Assembly: GCF_023272795.1 (NCBI RefSeq)
Contig: NZ_CP096829.1
Coordinates: 1,364,001 to 1,428,000 of the forward strand
From: Flavobacterium humidisoli
GTDB lineage: Bacteria; Bacteroidota; Bacteroidia; Flavobacteriales; Flavobacteriaceae
Reading direction: 5' to 3'
Length of the DNA: 64,000 bases
Shown: positions 26,672 through 36,605 of the stretch, one piece after another
Numbering within the stretch: position 1 is the first letter of the stretch
Layout of the letters: each line of letters begins with the position of its first letter
Notes under the pieces: model-generated
What the model was told of the DNA's origin: nothing
The model's database searches: none
Seen by the model: only the letters and a program-made list of their open reading frames with translations
Translations under genes and position numbers: made by a program

Positions 26672-29530
26672 TTACTTTTTTATAAGAGTTTGGTTAAATG
26701 ATCCGTCAACAGTATAAATTTTGGCTAGGTAAGTGCCGGGAATTAAACCGCTTGTATCTATGCTTTCAGAATTTCCGGAGTTAACAACTAGATTTCCAGA
26801 GATGTTGTAAATAAGTACTTTTTGTACTTTGTATTCTGGATCTGATAAGTATAATATGCTTGAAACAGGATTTGGATATAAAACGATTTTAGGAGCTTCT
26901 GTACTTTCTTTTGCAGTAGTTTCAGTTACAGCAGCCATTCTTAAAGTGTTTCCGCCATAAACTGTACTAATGTAGAATAAGTTGGCTACAGATCCTTTGG
27001 TTATGGTATGAGAACCAGCAGCAATTGAAGCGATTACAATTCCGGCAGATGCGGTATAGGAAACATTATCAACTTTAATAGTTCCAGTAAAATTTGAGTC
27101 AAAAACCAAAGTTAGGGTAGAAGCGCTGGCTGTTGTATACGTTATTGATGTGCTAGATTCTATTTTTAAACGCTCAGTCAATGTTAATCCATTATAAGTT
27201 ACAGATCCAGGAGTTGAATTCATGTTTCCTGTAATAGAGTAGAAGGTACTTGTTTTTCCAGATGTTGTAAAATTATGCAGTTCAGATCCACCAGTTGAGC
27301 CTGTTGTAACTGTTATTGTTCCTGATGCAGTTACAGGTGTTCCTGCAGTGCCTGACGTTGTTACAGAATAAGATACATTTGCTGTTGGAGTTCCAGTAAT
27401 AGTTATCGTTTTTGCCGTTGTGTTTTTTACAAAAGACAATCCAGAAGCAGATAATCCTGTTACAGTGGCATCAGTAGCGTTTCCGCCCCAAGTAAATACA
27501 ATAGATGCAATTGCTGTTCCTGAAGAAACTGTTTGGCTATTGTTGCCAGATGAAGTTAATGTTTGTGTTCCAGCTGGAGTTACTGTTACAGTTCCAGAAC
27601 CAGTAGCTGGGGAACCACTAGTTCCAGAAGTTGCAATTGAATACGAAACTGTTGCAGTTGGTGTACCCGAAATTGTTATGGTTTTAGAGGTAGTATTTTT
27701 TACAAATGTCAGTCCAGAAGCAGGCAATCCTGTTACAGTTGCATCAGTTGCATTTCCGCCCCATGTAAATACGATTGAAGAAATTGCTGTACCGCTTACA
27801 ACAGTTTGATTGTTGTTTGAGGCAGAAGTTAAAGTTAAAGTCTGTGTTCCAGCAGGTGGATTTCCTTCCCCTTGTACTGCAACTAAAGTTCCAGTATAGT
27901 TTGTAAGTGCGGTTTTTAATGCAGTAATGACTAAAGAAGAAGTATCATCCGTTGCGTTATTAAATGTCCATTTTAAATCTCCTCCAGAAACACGTCCTGC
28001 ATATTGAGTCGTTTTTGTTTTCGCTGCAGCGGGAGTATCGATTACTAAATTTTTCACATACAAATTAGCATCTGTATCAAAGTTGTTGTAAACATTAGCG
28101 CCCGATTTAGATTTTACAGCACTGCTCACCGTTTCTCCTCTAGTTGCGGCTACGTAAGCATCAAAATCTGTTGTAGAACTTATTTTTCCTGAAATATTGT
28201 ACAATGGATTTGGATCGTTGTAAGCTACAAAACGCATATTATTTGTTCCATTTGATGCATCAAAAGTATTGTTGAAAGCTTTTATGCTTCCTCCAGCTTC
28301 ACCAGAGAATGTTCCCATTGTACCAGCATTATTCACTTGGTTTGCTTCGTCCCAAATATCAGAACCTTGTAGTGAAGTTAGCATTGGGTGCTTACTATTT
28401 CTAAAATAGTTTCCTTCAACAAAAAGTGAAGATCCCATAGTTGATCCTGCTCCATATTTAGAAACTCCGTCATAATAGTTGTTATAAATATGGGCTGAAT
28501 AATAACGTACACGAGGATGGCGTGAGTCGGAGTGGTCAAACCAGTTGTGATGATACGTGATATAAAGTCCAGAAGTTGTTCCTTCACTTAAACCTAAAAG
28601 ACTTGCTTTTCCATTATCCCAAAAGTGGTTGTACGATAATGTGATATAAGTTGAAGTTTTATTGTCTAATGCACCATCACCTTTTATTTGGTCAGCATCA
28701 CTACCTGCATTTCCGTAGAACAAATCACAGTTATGAACCCAAACGTGGTCATTGTCCTGCTGCATTCCTACGTTATCTCCAGCAGTACTGTTGCAGTTCA
28801 TAAATCCAAGATTGCTTACTTCTATGTTGGAAGCCGATTTCAATCGTACTCCCCATCCATTTGCAACGGCATCATCACCGATACCTTCAATTGTAACATA
28901 GCTTGCAGCATTGTTTGCATTTTCAATAACAACATCGCCACCTTCCATAACCGTCATATCAGTAATATTTCCGATTAAACGTATAATAAACGGACGTGTA
29001 TCTTTTCCTTTCTTGATAGCGTAAAGAATATTCTGCAAACCAATGCAAGGATTTGAACTTGCACCAGTAATATTCATCGAAATGGTGTTTTTGGTATTTT
29101 GAGTAATGTACAGAATTACGGCATTATCTTTAGGGGTTCCGTCTGCTTTGTATCCTCCAGGAACGCGCCCGCTTTCAAAAGCAAATCCGTTTCTGTCGTG
29201 TGCGGTTACAGTTAGATTTCCTGTTGTAGCTCCAGTTCCTTCTGTGCCATTTACAACAGGTTTTACTTTTACAGTGTAAGTTCCGGCTTTAAGCCCCGGA
29301 ATGTCAGCTCGGAAATAAGAACCATAACTTCTAATAAGCTGGTCGTCTATTTTCTGGTCTGTAAATCCGTTGCCTGTGTAATATACATTGTAAGTCTGGG
29401 CACCGCTGACCGGCTGCCATTTTACAAAAGCAGTTTCCAACCAGCCAGAAGCTTCATTAATTTGGATAGTTTGGGCCCATAATTGAACTGTCATGAGAAA
29501 GACAGCCACGAAAAGTAGGTTTTTTTTCAT
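26672..29530 (-). CDS. Secreted pectate lyase (PL1) with T9SS sorting domain
   Basis: This 952-residue enzyme cleaves polygalacturonate by beta-elimination outside the cell. After the signal peptide (VAVFLMTVQLWAQ) comes an FN3-like domain (~20-110), then the PL1 right-handed beta-helix (~120-440). The beta-helix contains NIEVSNLGFMN, VWVHNCDLFYG, HHNWFDHSDSRHPRVRY (including the catalytic Arg region) and AHIYNNYYDG. A linker leads to two tandem ~88-residue Ig-like repeats, each with SIVFTWGGNATDATVTGL. A beta-sandwich module follows (~745-860) and the C-terminal T9SS domain closes the protein (LYPNPVSSILY...NQTLIKK). It is a single gene with a palindromic operator overlapping its promoter. 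Confidence 0.94.
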   Translation of the reverse strand: MKKNLLFVAVFLMTVQLWAQTIQINEASGWLETAFVKWQPVSGAQTYNVYYTGNGFTDQKIDDQLIRSYGSYFRADIPGLKAGTYTVKVKPVVNGTEGTGATTGNLTVTAHDRNGFAFESGRVPGGYKADGTPKDNAVILYITQNTKNTISMNITGASSNPCIGLQNILYAIKKGKDTRPFIIRLIGNITDMTVMEGGDVVIENANNAASYVTIEGIGDDAVANGWGVRLKSASNIEVSNLGFMNCNSTAGDNVGMQQDNDHVWVHNCDLFYGNAGSDADQIKGDGALDNKTSTYITLSYNHFWDNGKASLLGLSEGTTSGLYITYHHNWFDHSDSRHPRVRYYSAHIYNNYYDGVSKYGAGSTMGSSLFVEGNYFRNSKHPMLTSLQGSDIWDEANQVNNAGTMGTFSGEAGGSIKAFNNTFDASNGTNNMRFVAYNDPNPLYNISGKISSTTDFDAYVAATRGETVSSAVKSKSGANVYNNFDTDANLYVKNLVIDTPAAAKTKTTQYAGRVSGGDLKWTFNNATDDTSSLVITALKTALTNYTGTLVAVQGEGNPPAGTQTLTLTSASNNNQTVVSGTAISSIVFTWGGNATDATVTGLPASGLTFVKNTTSKTITISGTPTATVSYSIATSGTSGSPATGSGTVTVTPAGTQTLTSSGNNSQTVSSGTAIASIVFTWGGNATDATVTGLSASGLSFVKNTTAKTITITGTPTANVSYSVTTSGTAGTPVTASGTITVTTGSTGGSELHNFTTSGKTSTFYSITGNMNSTPGSVTYNGLTLTERLKIESSTSITYTTASASTLTLVFDSNFTGTIKVDNVSYTASAGIVIASIAAGSHTITKGSVANLFYISTVYGGNTLRMAAVTETTAKESTEAPKIVLYPNPVSSILYLSDPEYKVQKVLIYNISGNLVVNSGNSESIDTSGLIPGTYLAKIYTVDGSFNQTLIKK

Positions 29531-29596
29531 AAGGTTTGTTTAAGATAGTTAATAAAATAAGTAAGTGGTTTTACTTTCGATTTCAAGTGGTTTAAT

Positions 29597-29618
29597 TGTA
29601 ATCGATTACACAAAATTA
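29597..29618 (-). promoter_or_regulatory. -7 box and adjoining LacI-like operator of the pectate lyase gene
   Basis: On the minus strand TAATTTTG (29618-29611) fits TAnnTTTG and is followed at once by the perfect 14-base palindrome TGTAATCGATTACA (29610-29597). A central CG and even symmetry are typical of LacI-family operators. A protein bound there would sit on the transcription start. No clear -33 TTG is seen at the usual distance. Confidence 0.6.
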
Positions 29619-29697
29619 TATATTAATTTTTAATAGTATAATTTTTTTGCCAAAAAAAAGAGTATGCTTTAATTATTGTGCTTTTAAAATATTAAAA

Positions 29698-29732
29698 ATG
29701 TAATAAATTGCATTAATTGTAATTTATTACAT
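29698..29732. promoter_or_regulatory. Second palindrome upstream of pectate lyase
   Basis: Perfect 12-base arms ATGTAATAAATT and AATTTATTACAT are separated by 11 bases. The TGTAAT half-site is shared with the operator at 29597, suggesting an upstream binding site for the same or a related regulator. Confidence 0.5.
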
Positions 29733-29953
29733 ATTTTGTATTGAGTACGGAAAGCCGTATTTTTCTCGCTTTTTATAATTTCAAAAGTTAAACAAAAAAG
29801 AATAGAAGAGATCTGTAATTTTTTTTTATTACATAAATTACATTTGATTTTTTTGTAGGAAATAGATTCTTTTTGTGTTTTGAATAACAGATTATTCTTA
29901 AAAGTTTTAAATAGAATTTTGAATTGTCTTTCAAAATTTAGTCTATTTAGAAA

Positions 29954-29987
29954 TAAAAAAAGCCCTTTTGATTTTACTCAAAAGGGC
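29954..29987 (-). terminator. Terminator of the BI-1 family gene
   Basis: On the minus strand GCCCTTTTGA, a short loop and TCAAAAGGGC are followed by seven Ts. Confidence 0.9.
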
Positions 29988-30013
29988 CTGAATTAATATT
30001 TTTTGACAGTTAG

Positions 30014-30784
30014 TTAGTCTTTACTAGAAAGTTTTGATAAAAGTCTTAAGAATTCGATATATAACCAAACCAATGTAATCATTAATCCCATTGCTCCGTA
30101 CCATTCCATAAATTTTGGCATTTTTTCTCTGGCTCCTTTTTCAATTAAATCAAAATCTAGGAAAAGATTAAGAGCTGCTATGATAATAACAAAAACGCTA
30201 ATCCCAATACTCATCATAGAGTTTCCATAATGAACAGGCTGCCAGCTGGTAAACATAGATACCACCCAAGAGATTAAGTAATAAGTAGCAATGGCCAATG
30301 TTGCCGCTACAACAACAGATTTGAACTGTTCCGTAACTTTAACAATTCTAAATTTGTATAAACCAAGGCAAACTAAGAAAGTAACAAGTGTTGCACCAAC
30401 TGCATTAATTACTATTCCGGGAAATTTTAATTCAAATATTGCAGAAATACCTCCTATAAATAATCCTTCAAATAAAGCATATCCTGGTGCTAGGTAAGGA
30501 GATAGCTGTGGTTTGAACGAAGAAACTAATACTAAAATGAAACCAACAATTGCTCCTCCAATTGTAGGCAACATAGGGTTCATTCCGTTAAAAGCCATCC
30601 ACCATGTTACCATAGCAGCTCCACATAAAATTAAAAATAAGATTGCTGTTTTGTTGATGGTTCCAGATACCGTCATTTCTTGATTGTAATCAATAATCTG
30701 AGCTTGGTGTACTTCTGTTCTTGATTCAGTATTAGACGAAAAACGCTTACTGTTTAAAAATGGATTTTTTGAATTAAAGTTCAT
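30014..30784 (-). CDS. Bax inhibitor-1/YccA family membrane protein
   Basis: This 256-residue inner-membrane protein is of the BI-1/TMBIM family; bacterial members such as YetJ behave as pH-sensitive calcium leak channels. The cytoplasmic N-terminus (~45 residues) is followed by about seven hydrophobic helices: KTAILFLILCGAAMVTWWMA, PTIGGAIVGFILVLVSSF, YALFEGLFIGGISAIFE and others. A di-aspartate-containing region near the C-terminus (LNLFLDFDLIEKGA) is a family feature. A -7 box TATATTTG (minus strand, 30815-30808) lies just upstream. It is a single gene with its own terminator, separate from the nuo operon. Confidence 0.93.
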   Translation of the reverse strand: MNFNSKNPFLNSKRFSSNTESRTEVHQAQIIDYNQEMTVSGTINKTAILFLILCGAAMVTWWMAFNGMNPMLPTIGGAIVGFILVLVSSFKPQLSPYLAPGYALFEGLFIGGISAIFELKFPGIVINAVGATLVTFLVCLGLYKFRIVKVTEQFKSVVVAATLAIATYYLISWVVSMFTSWQPVHYGNSMMSIGISVFVIIIAALNLFLDFDLIEKGAREKMPKFMEWYGAMGLMITLVWLYIEFLRLLSKLSSKD

Positions 30785-30884
30785 ATTTTAATACATTTAA
30801 TTGAACCCAAATATATGGAGATTTTTTGATGTGCAGTTGCATAGAAGAAATTTTTAACATGAATTTCTGTTCTTTATTTAGGTC

Positions 30885-30920
30885 AAAAAAAAATCCATTA
30901 AAACTAATTTAATGGATTTT
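30885..30920 (-). terminator. Terminator of the nuo operon
   Basis: On the minus strand AAAATCCATTAAAT pairs with TTAATGGATTTTTTTT, directly after nuoN. Confidence 0.85.
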
Positions 30921-30947
30921 CGAATATTTTGATTTAAAGAAATTATC

Positions 30948-32339
30948 TTATTTTAATAAGTCTAAAACTAACGATGGGAATAAACCTAAAGCAATATTTA
31001 AAACAATTGATACTACAGCTGTAGCATAAATAAGGAATGGTCTTCCTGTTCTTTCTTGATTAGGTTCTTTAGAATACATTGCAATGATCAGTTTGAAATA
31101 ATATCCAACACTAATGATAGAATTGATTACTGCAACGATTACTAAACCAATGTATCCCGCTTGAATTGTTTGATTGAATAGGAATAACTTAGCAAAGAAT
31201 CCAGAGAAAATAGGAATTCCAGCCATTGATAATAATGATGCTGTTAGAACTGCAGCCAATAGCGGATTTGTTTTTCCTAAACCATGAAAGTTTGTAATAT
31301 CTTCATTATCTTGATCTCTACATACATATAAAATTACACTGAAAGCTGCGATTCCTGCTAATGCATAAGCAGCAGTGTAGTACAATAGAACTCCAGCTGA
31401 TGCAGAAACAGTTAACAATGTCATTAACATGAAACCTGCGTGAGAGATTCCAGAGAAAGCAAGCATACGTTTTACGTTTACTTGTCTTAATGCCATAATA
31501 TTACCAACAGACATTGAAGCAATAGAAATAATAACGACTATAACTTCAAAAGTATGCAATAGATCTTGATTTTCTAATGAAGAAATGAAATTCATGCCAG
31601 CAATGAGCTTAAATAAAGTTGCAATGGCTACTACTTTTGCCAATGTACTCATTAAAGCAGTTGTTAAAGCAGGAGAACCTTCATATACATCTGGAGCCCA
31701 GAAATGGAAAGGAACAGCAGCTACTTTAAATAACATTCCAACAACCATTAAAATCATTCCGATTGGGAACCAGATTGGTAACTCAGCAGAAAGTGCACTT
31801 TCGTGAATATCACTAATATCAAAACTTCCCATTGCCCCGTAGATCAAACAGATTCCGAATAAGATAATTCCTGATGCGAAAGATCCCATTAAGAAATATT
31901 TCATACCTGCTTCGTTACTTTTGATATTCAAACGATCACTTGCAGCAAGTACATATAAAGCAATAGATAAGATTTCAATTCCTAAAAAGAACATCGCTAA
32001 GTTTCCGAAAGAAACCATTGCTACAGCTCCAGCTAGTAAGAAAACTTTAATAGCGACATAATCTGAAATTTTTGTTGGATGATTTTGGTAAAAATTATGA
32101 CTTAATGCTACAAGGAAAATCGTCAAAACGATAAACAATGATGAAAAAGCTGTAGAAAACTTACTCACTGCTATCATATTGTTGTAATAACTTTGTTCTG
32201 TTCCAAATTCACAGTAATTAAGTGCCAATACACCTATTAAACCCAAAATGGTAATAGGGACTATGGCCTTTCTTAAATTAAGAATTTCAAACAATAGGCA
32301 GAAAATACCCAATCCTGTTATAGCTATTAATGTATTCAT
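30948..32339 (-). CDS. nuoN: NADH-quinone oxidoreductase subunit N
   Basis: This is an antiporter-like proton-pumping membrane subunit of complex I. It has 463 residues and about 13-14 helices. The conserved Glu and Lys helices are visible: FFLGIEILSIALYVLAA, GMLFKVAAVPFHFWAPDVYEGSP and KRMLAFSGISHAGFM. It is the last gene of the operon, 66 bases after nuoM, and is followed by a terminator. Confidence 0.96.
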   Translation of the reverse strand: MNTLIAITGLGIFCLLFEILNLRKAIVPITILGLIGVLALNYCEFGTEQSYYNNMIAVSKFSTAFSSLFIVLTIFLVALSHNFYQNHPTKISDYVAIKVFLLAGAVAMVSFGNLAMFFLGIEILSIALYVLAASDRLNIKSNEAGMKYFLMGSFASGIILFGICLIYGAMGSFDISDIHESALSAELPIWFPIGMILMVVGMLFKVAAVPFHFWAPDVYEGSPALTTALMSTLAKVVAIATLFKLIAGMNFISSLENQDLLHTFEVIVVIISIASMSVGNIMALRQVNVKRMLAFSGISHAGFMLMTLLTVSASAGVLLYYTAAYALAGIAAFSVILYVCRDQDNEDITNFHGLGKTNPLLAAVLTASLLSMAGIPIFSGFFAKLFLFNQTIQAGYIGLVIVAVINSIISVGYYFKLIIAMYSKEPNQERTGRPFLIYATAVVSIVLNIALGLFPSLVLDLLK

Positions 32340-32405
32340 TTTTATCTTTTTGATTTAGGATTTCAATTTTGAAGTGAAATCCTAATTTATTTTTTGTTTA
32401 AAATA

Positions 32406-33845
32406 TTAGTTCTTATTGATAACTTGTAAAATAGTTTCCAAGCTTGGTGTAATCAAGTCTGTGATTGGTTTTGGATATAAACCAAAGAATAATAAAACTG
32501 CAATGATTACCGCAAATGAAACTCCTTCATTAAGCGTAACATCAGTAAAAGTTTTAGAATTTGTTTCACCTAACATTACATGCTGGAACATTCTTAACAT
32601 ATAGTAAGCTCCTAAAATGATAGTTGTTCCACCAAGAATAGCAAACCAAATATTGATTTGAGATAAACTGTACAATACTGTAAACTCTCCAACAAAGTTA
32701 AATGTGCTTGGTAATGCAACAGAAGCTAATACTAAGATTAAAAACATTGATGTAAATTTTGGAGACTGAGTACGTATTCCGCCCATTTCTCCAATTTCTC
32801 TAGTTTCATATCTTCTGAAAATTACTTCAGCAGCAAAGAATAATCCAACTACAACAAAACCGTGAGCAATCATTTGCAAAACAGCTCCTCTTAAACCATC
32901 AAGAGTTAAGGTGTAAGATCCTGCAGCAATTAAACCAACGTGAGCAAGAGAAGAATAAGCCAATAATTTTTTCAAATCTTTTTGTCTCAAAGCTACGATA
33001 GATCCGTAGATAACTCCTGCAATTCCTAAAGCAATAAAAATATTCATGTATTCTTTTGCAGCTAAAGGAGCAATTGGCAATTGCCAACGAAGTACGCTGT
33101 ATAATCCCATTTTTAACATGATACCAGATAAAAGCATTGTTCCAACTGTTGGAGCTTTTTGGTATACATTTGCTTGCCAAGTGTGGAAAGGAATAATTGG
33201 AATTTTGATAGCATAAGCTAAGAAGAAAGCCAAGAAAATCCAGAATTGCTCGCAAGCAGATAACTCTACTTTATATAAATCTTCGATTAAGAAAGAACCA
33301 GCTTTTTGGTATAAATAGATAAAGGCAGTTAACATGAATAATGAACCAGCAAGTGTATAAATAAAGAATTTAATTACTGCTTTTCTACGCTCTTCAGCAT
33401 CACCATTACCCCAGATTAAAGCAATAAAGTAAATTGGAATAAGAGCTAACTCCCAGAAAATATAATATAAAAGTCCATCAGCAGCTAAGAAAGTTCCTGT
33501 CATAGCAAAAGCCATGAACAATATCAAAGCATAAAAACCTTTTGAATTGTTATATTCATTTCCGAAAGAAGAAAATATGATAATCGGAGTTAAAGCTGCA
33601 GTTAACAAAACCATTGCAAGCCCAAGTCCATCACCGTTTAAAGCGAAAGAAATTTTTGGCTGCGTAATCCAGCTGTTAAGTACGCTGATATTTTCGCCTG
33701 CATTATAATTATTCAATAATACAATCGAACATCCTAAAGCAGCTAAACTAAATAGTAAAGCAACTTTCGAAGCTAGTTTGTCACCAGAAAAGTAAGTGGC
33801 AAATGCACCAATTAAAAGTATAATTAATATAGTAGAAACGTTCAT
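32406..33845 (-). CDS. nuoM: NADH-quinone oxidoreductase subunit M
   Basis: This is the second antiporter-like subunit of complex I, with 479 residues. Conserved stretches include YYIFWELALIPIYFIALIWG (Glu on TM5), AYAIKIPIIPFHTWQANVYQKAP (Lys on TM7) and KLLAYSSLAHVGLIAAG. It lies 10 bases downstream of nuoL, in the order L-M-N. Confidence 0.97.
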   Translation of the reverse strand: MNVSTILIILLIGAFATYFSGDKLASKVALLFSLAALGCSIVLLNNYNAGENISVLNSWITQPKISFALNGDGLGLAMVLLTAALTPIIIFSSFGNEYNNSKGFYALILFMAFAMTGTFLAADGLLYYIFWELALIPIYFIALIWGNGDAEERRKAVIKFFIYTLAGSLFMLTAFIYLYQKAGSFLIEDLYKVELSACEQFWIFLAFFLAYAIKIPIIPFHTWQANVYQKAPTVGTMLLSGIMLKMGLYSVLRWQLPIAPLAAKEYMNIFIALGIAGVIYGSIVALRQKDLKKLLAYSSLAHVGLIAAGSYTLTLDGLRGAVLQMIAHGFVVVGLFFAAEVIFRRYETREIGEMGGIRTQSPKFTSMFLILVLASVALPSTFNFVGEFTVLYSLSQINIWFAILGGTTIILGAYYMLRMFQHVMLGETNSKTFTDVTLNEGVSFAVIIAVLLFFGLYPKPITDLITPSLETILQVINKN

Positions 33846-33855
33846 AGTAATAATA

Positions 33856-35739
33856 TTATTGAGCTAAAAATATATAGGAAACAATTGCGCAAAGTCCTAA
33901 AACAAATACAAATAGATATAATCCTATACTTCCGGTTTGTAATTTTTTTCCTTGGAAAGCAACTTCGTTTGCTATTTTACCTAATCCAAATACAAGTGCA
34001 GATAATCCTGTCTCGATATAGTCTCTAAAGAATTTAGATAAACTATTAATTGGCTGAACAAATACTGCATCGTAAATTTCGTCTACATAATATTTGTTGT
34101 ATAGCACTTTGCTTAAACCAGTAATGTTTTCATCAGATTCTGGAACATTATCTTGTTTAAAGTATTTCACATAAGCAATTAAAATTCCAAGTAATCCGCC
34201 TAATACTGCAACACCCATTAAAGTGTATTCTGTTGCGCCTAAGTGGTGTTCTTCACCTGCCACTTTTGTGAAAAGAGGAGCAAGGTAACCATTTAACCAA
34301 CTGTTTCCAGGCAAACTTATTAATCCGCCAAAAGTCGCTAGAATAGCTAAAATGATAAGCGGAATAGTAATTAACGAACCACTCTCGTGTAAATGATGTT
34401 TTTGCTCTTCAGTTCCTCTAAATTCTTTGAAGAAAGTTAAGAACATTAAACGGAACATATAGAAAGCTGTCATGATTGAAGCAACAGATCCAACAACGTA
34501 TAATGGAATACTGTGGTGGAAGGCTGTCAATAAAATTTCGTCTTTAGAAAAGAATCCTGAGAAAAATGGAACTCCTGAGATTGCTAAAGAAGAAATCAAC
34601 ATTGTCCAGAAAGTAATTGGCATAGCTTTACGCAAACCTCCCATGTTACGCATATCTTGCTCTCCGTGTAATCCGTGAATTACAGATCCAGATCCTAAGA
34701 ATAAACAAGCTTTAAAGAAAGCGTGAGTGATTACGTGGAAAACGGCTACTTCATAAGCTCCAAATCCTAATGCTAAGAACATTAAACCTAATTGAGAAAC
34801 TGTAGAATAAGCCAGTACTTTTTTGATATCGTTTTGAACTAATCCTATTGTAGCCGCAACTAATGAAGTGATAGCTCCAATAATTGCAATTACACTTTGA
34901 ACATCTGTTGCAAGATCAAAAACAAAGTTTAATCGTGTTACCATAAAGATACCCGCAGTAACCATTGTAGCAGCGTGAATCAAAGCAGAAACTGGAGTTG
35001 GTCCAGCCATCGCATCAGGTAACCAAGTATATAACGGAATTTGAGCAGATTTACCACAAGCTCCAATAAATAAACATAAAGCAGCTAAAGAAAGTAATGG
35101 CAAATTTAAATTAGAAGCTCCAGCAATTGCCGTTTTTAAAGTTGCATAATCTAATGTAGAGAACATCGAACCAATGATGAACATACCGATTAATAAACCT
35201 AAATCTCCAATTCTGTTCATGATGAAAGCTTTTTTTGCAGCATCATTGTAATCTTGGTTTTTATGCCAAAATCCAATTAATAGGTAAGAACAAAGTCCAA
35301 CACCCTCCCATCCAATGAAAAGAACTAATAAGTTGCTTCCAATTACAAGTGTAATCATGAAGAATACAAATAGATTTAAATACGCAAAAAACTTATGCAT
35401 ATTCTCATCATCGTGCATGTAACTGATAGAGTATAAGTGAATCAAAGATCCAATTCCAGTTACAAAAAGTAACCAAAGAACAGATAATTGATCTAATAAA
35501 AATCCAAGATTGATTTTTAAGTTGCTAATTTGAATCCAATCAAATAAAGTAACCTCAATTCCTTTTCCAGTCGAAGTTATTTGATTAAAAAGTAAAAGAG
35601 AAACTACAAAAGAAATTGCTACGGCAATAGTTCCGATTGCACCAGAAACTGTTTTGCCTAAGCTTTTTCCAAAAAAGACATTTACTAGAAAACCTAGTAA
35701 AGGAGTTAAAACTAAAATTAAAGCTAAATTGGTATCCAT
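33856..35739 (-). CDS. nuoL: NADH-quinone oxidoreductase subunit L
   Basis: This is the distal pump subunit of complex I, with 627 residues. The antiporter core is clear: LLVLFIGWEGVGLCSYLLIGFWH, KSAQIPLYTWLPDAMAGPTPVSALIHAATMVTAG and KKVLAYSTVSQLGLMFLALG. The C-terminal part has the extra hydrophobic helices and the amphipathic HL segment. It lies 6 bases after nuoK. Confidence 0.97.
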   Translation of the reverse strand: MDTNLALILVLTPLLGFLVNVFFGKSLGKTVSGAIGTIAVAISFVVSLLLFNQITSTGKGIEVTLFDWIQISNLKINLGFLLDQLSVLWLLFVTGIGSLIHLYSISYMHDDENMHKFFAYLNLFVFFMITLVIGSNLLVLFIGWEGVGLCSYLLIGFWHKNQDYNDAAKKAFIMNRIGDLGLLIGMFIIGSMFSTLDYATLKTAIAGASNLNLPLLSLAALCLFIGACGKSAQIPLYTWLPDAMAGPTPVSALIHAATMVTAGIFMVTRLNFVFDLATDVQSVIAIIGAITSLVAATIGLVQNDIKKVLAYSTVSQLGLMFLALGFGAYEVAVFHVITHAFFKACLFLGSGSVIHGLHGEQDMRNMGGLRKAMPITFWTMLISSLAISGVPFFSGFFSKDEILLTAFHHSIPLYVVGSVASIMTAFYMFRLMFLTFFKEFRGTEEQKHHLHESGSLITIPLIILAILATFGGLISLPGNSWLNGYLAPLFTKVAGEEHHLGATEYTLMGVAVLGGLLGILIAYVKYFKQDNVPESDENITGLSKVLYNKYYVDEIYDAVFVQPINSLSKFFRDYIETGLSALVFGLGKIANEVAFQGKKLQTGSIGLYLFVFVLGLCAIVSYIFLAQ

Positions 35740-35745
35740 TTCTGA

Positions 35746-36066
35746 TTATCCTTTTAAATTTTTTAAATTATCGATACTAATTGATCCGATATTTCTAAAG
35801 ATAGAAACTAAAATGGCCAATCCTACCGCAACTTCGGCTGCAGCAACCGCCATCGAGAAAAACACAAAAACTTGTCCTTGTGCATCTTGATGATAAGTTG
35901 AAAAAGCAACAAATAAAAGGTTTACCGCATTCAACATAATTTCGATAGACATGAAAACGATAATAGCATTTCGTCTGTACAATACACCAAAAATACCAAT
36001 ACAGAAAAGTACAACACTCAAAAAGATGTAGTTTTCAATACCTATTTGATTTAATATATTACCCAT
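35746..36066 (-). CDS. nuoK: NADH-quinone oxidoreductase subunit K
   Basis: This three-helix MrpC-like membrane subunit has 106 residues. The two conserved Glu residues lie in [17 protein letters not shown] and [16 protein letters not shown]. It overlaps the nuoJ end by one base, showing translational coupling. Confidence 0.96.
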   Translation of the reverse strand: MGNILNQIGIENYIFLSVVLFCIGIFGVLYRRNAIIVFMSIEIMLNAVNLLFVAFSTYHQDAQGQVFVFFSMAVAAAEVAVGLAILVSIFRNIGSISIDNLKNLKG

Positions 36067-36605
36067 TATTTATTTAATTTTTCTTTTTTAGACAATAGAA
36101 CTGCTCCAATCATAGCAACCAAAAGTAAGATCGAAGCAAATTCGAACGGAACCATATATTCGTTCAATAATATTTTACCTAAAACTTTAATTGATTGGAA
36201 ATCTTCTCCAGTAGAATCGTATTCACCCACAATCGGTTTCGAGTTAATAAAGATTGTAATTAAAACAATCAATATTAAACAGAAAGAAACAATAGCGCCT
36301 AAACGTGTAATTCTAGGGCGGTGAACTTCTCGCTGTTCGTTCAAGTTCATCAACATGATGGTAAACAAGAACAGAATCATAATAGCTCCGGAGTAGACTA
36401 TTATATGGACAACAGCTAAGAACTGAGAATTTAATAGTAAATAATGACCAGCAATTGAAAAGAAACAAATTACCAAGTAAATGGCACTATGAATCGGATT
36501 TCTGCTGAAAATAGTCAAAAAAGCAGTAATAACGGTAATAAACGCTAAAAAGCAAAAGATAACTTGAACGGTTGTTGCGTGTGCAAAATCAGGAATATGT
36601 ATCAT
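36066..36605 (-). CDS. nuoJ: NADH-quinone oxidoreductase subunit J
   Basis: This five-helix membrane subunit has 179 residues. The conserved TM3 segment [23 protein letters not shown] follows the early helices ([20 protein letters not shown]), and the C-terminal helix ends [19 protein letters not shown]. It lies directly after nuoI without a gap. Confidence 0.96.
   Translation of the reverse strand: MIHIPDFAHATTVQVIFCFLAFITVITAFLTIFSRNPIHSAIYLVICFFSIAGHYLLLNSQFLAVVHIIVYSGAIMILFLFTIMLMNLNEQREVHRPRITRLGAIVSFCLILIVLITIFINSKPIVGEYDSTGEDFQSIKVLGKILLNEYMVPFEFASILLLVAMIGAVLLSKKEKLNK

Larger units (their letters stand above)
29531..30013. other. 483-base regulatory gap upstream of pectate lyase
   Basis: There is no gene. 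It holds the pectate lyase promoter and operator (29597-29618), a second palindrome (29698-29732) and the terminator of the BI-1 gene (29954-29987). The remainder is very AT-rich. Confidence 0.7.

Noticed and set aside
27420..27809. 129-codon plus-strand frame in the pectate lyase repeats
   Set aside because: Antisense shadow of the Ig-like repeats; composition mirrors the minus-strand gene.
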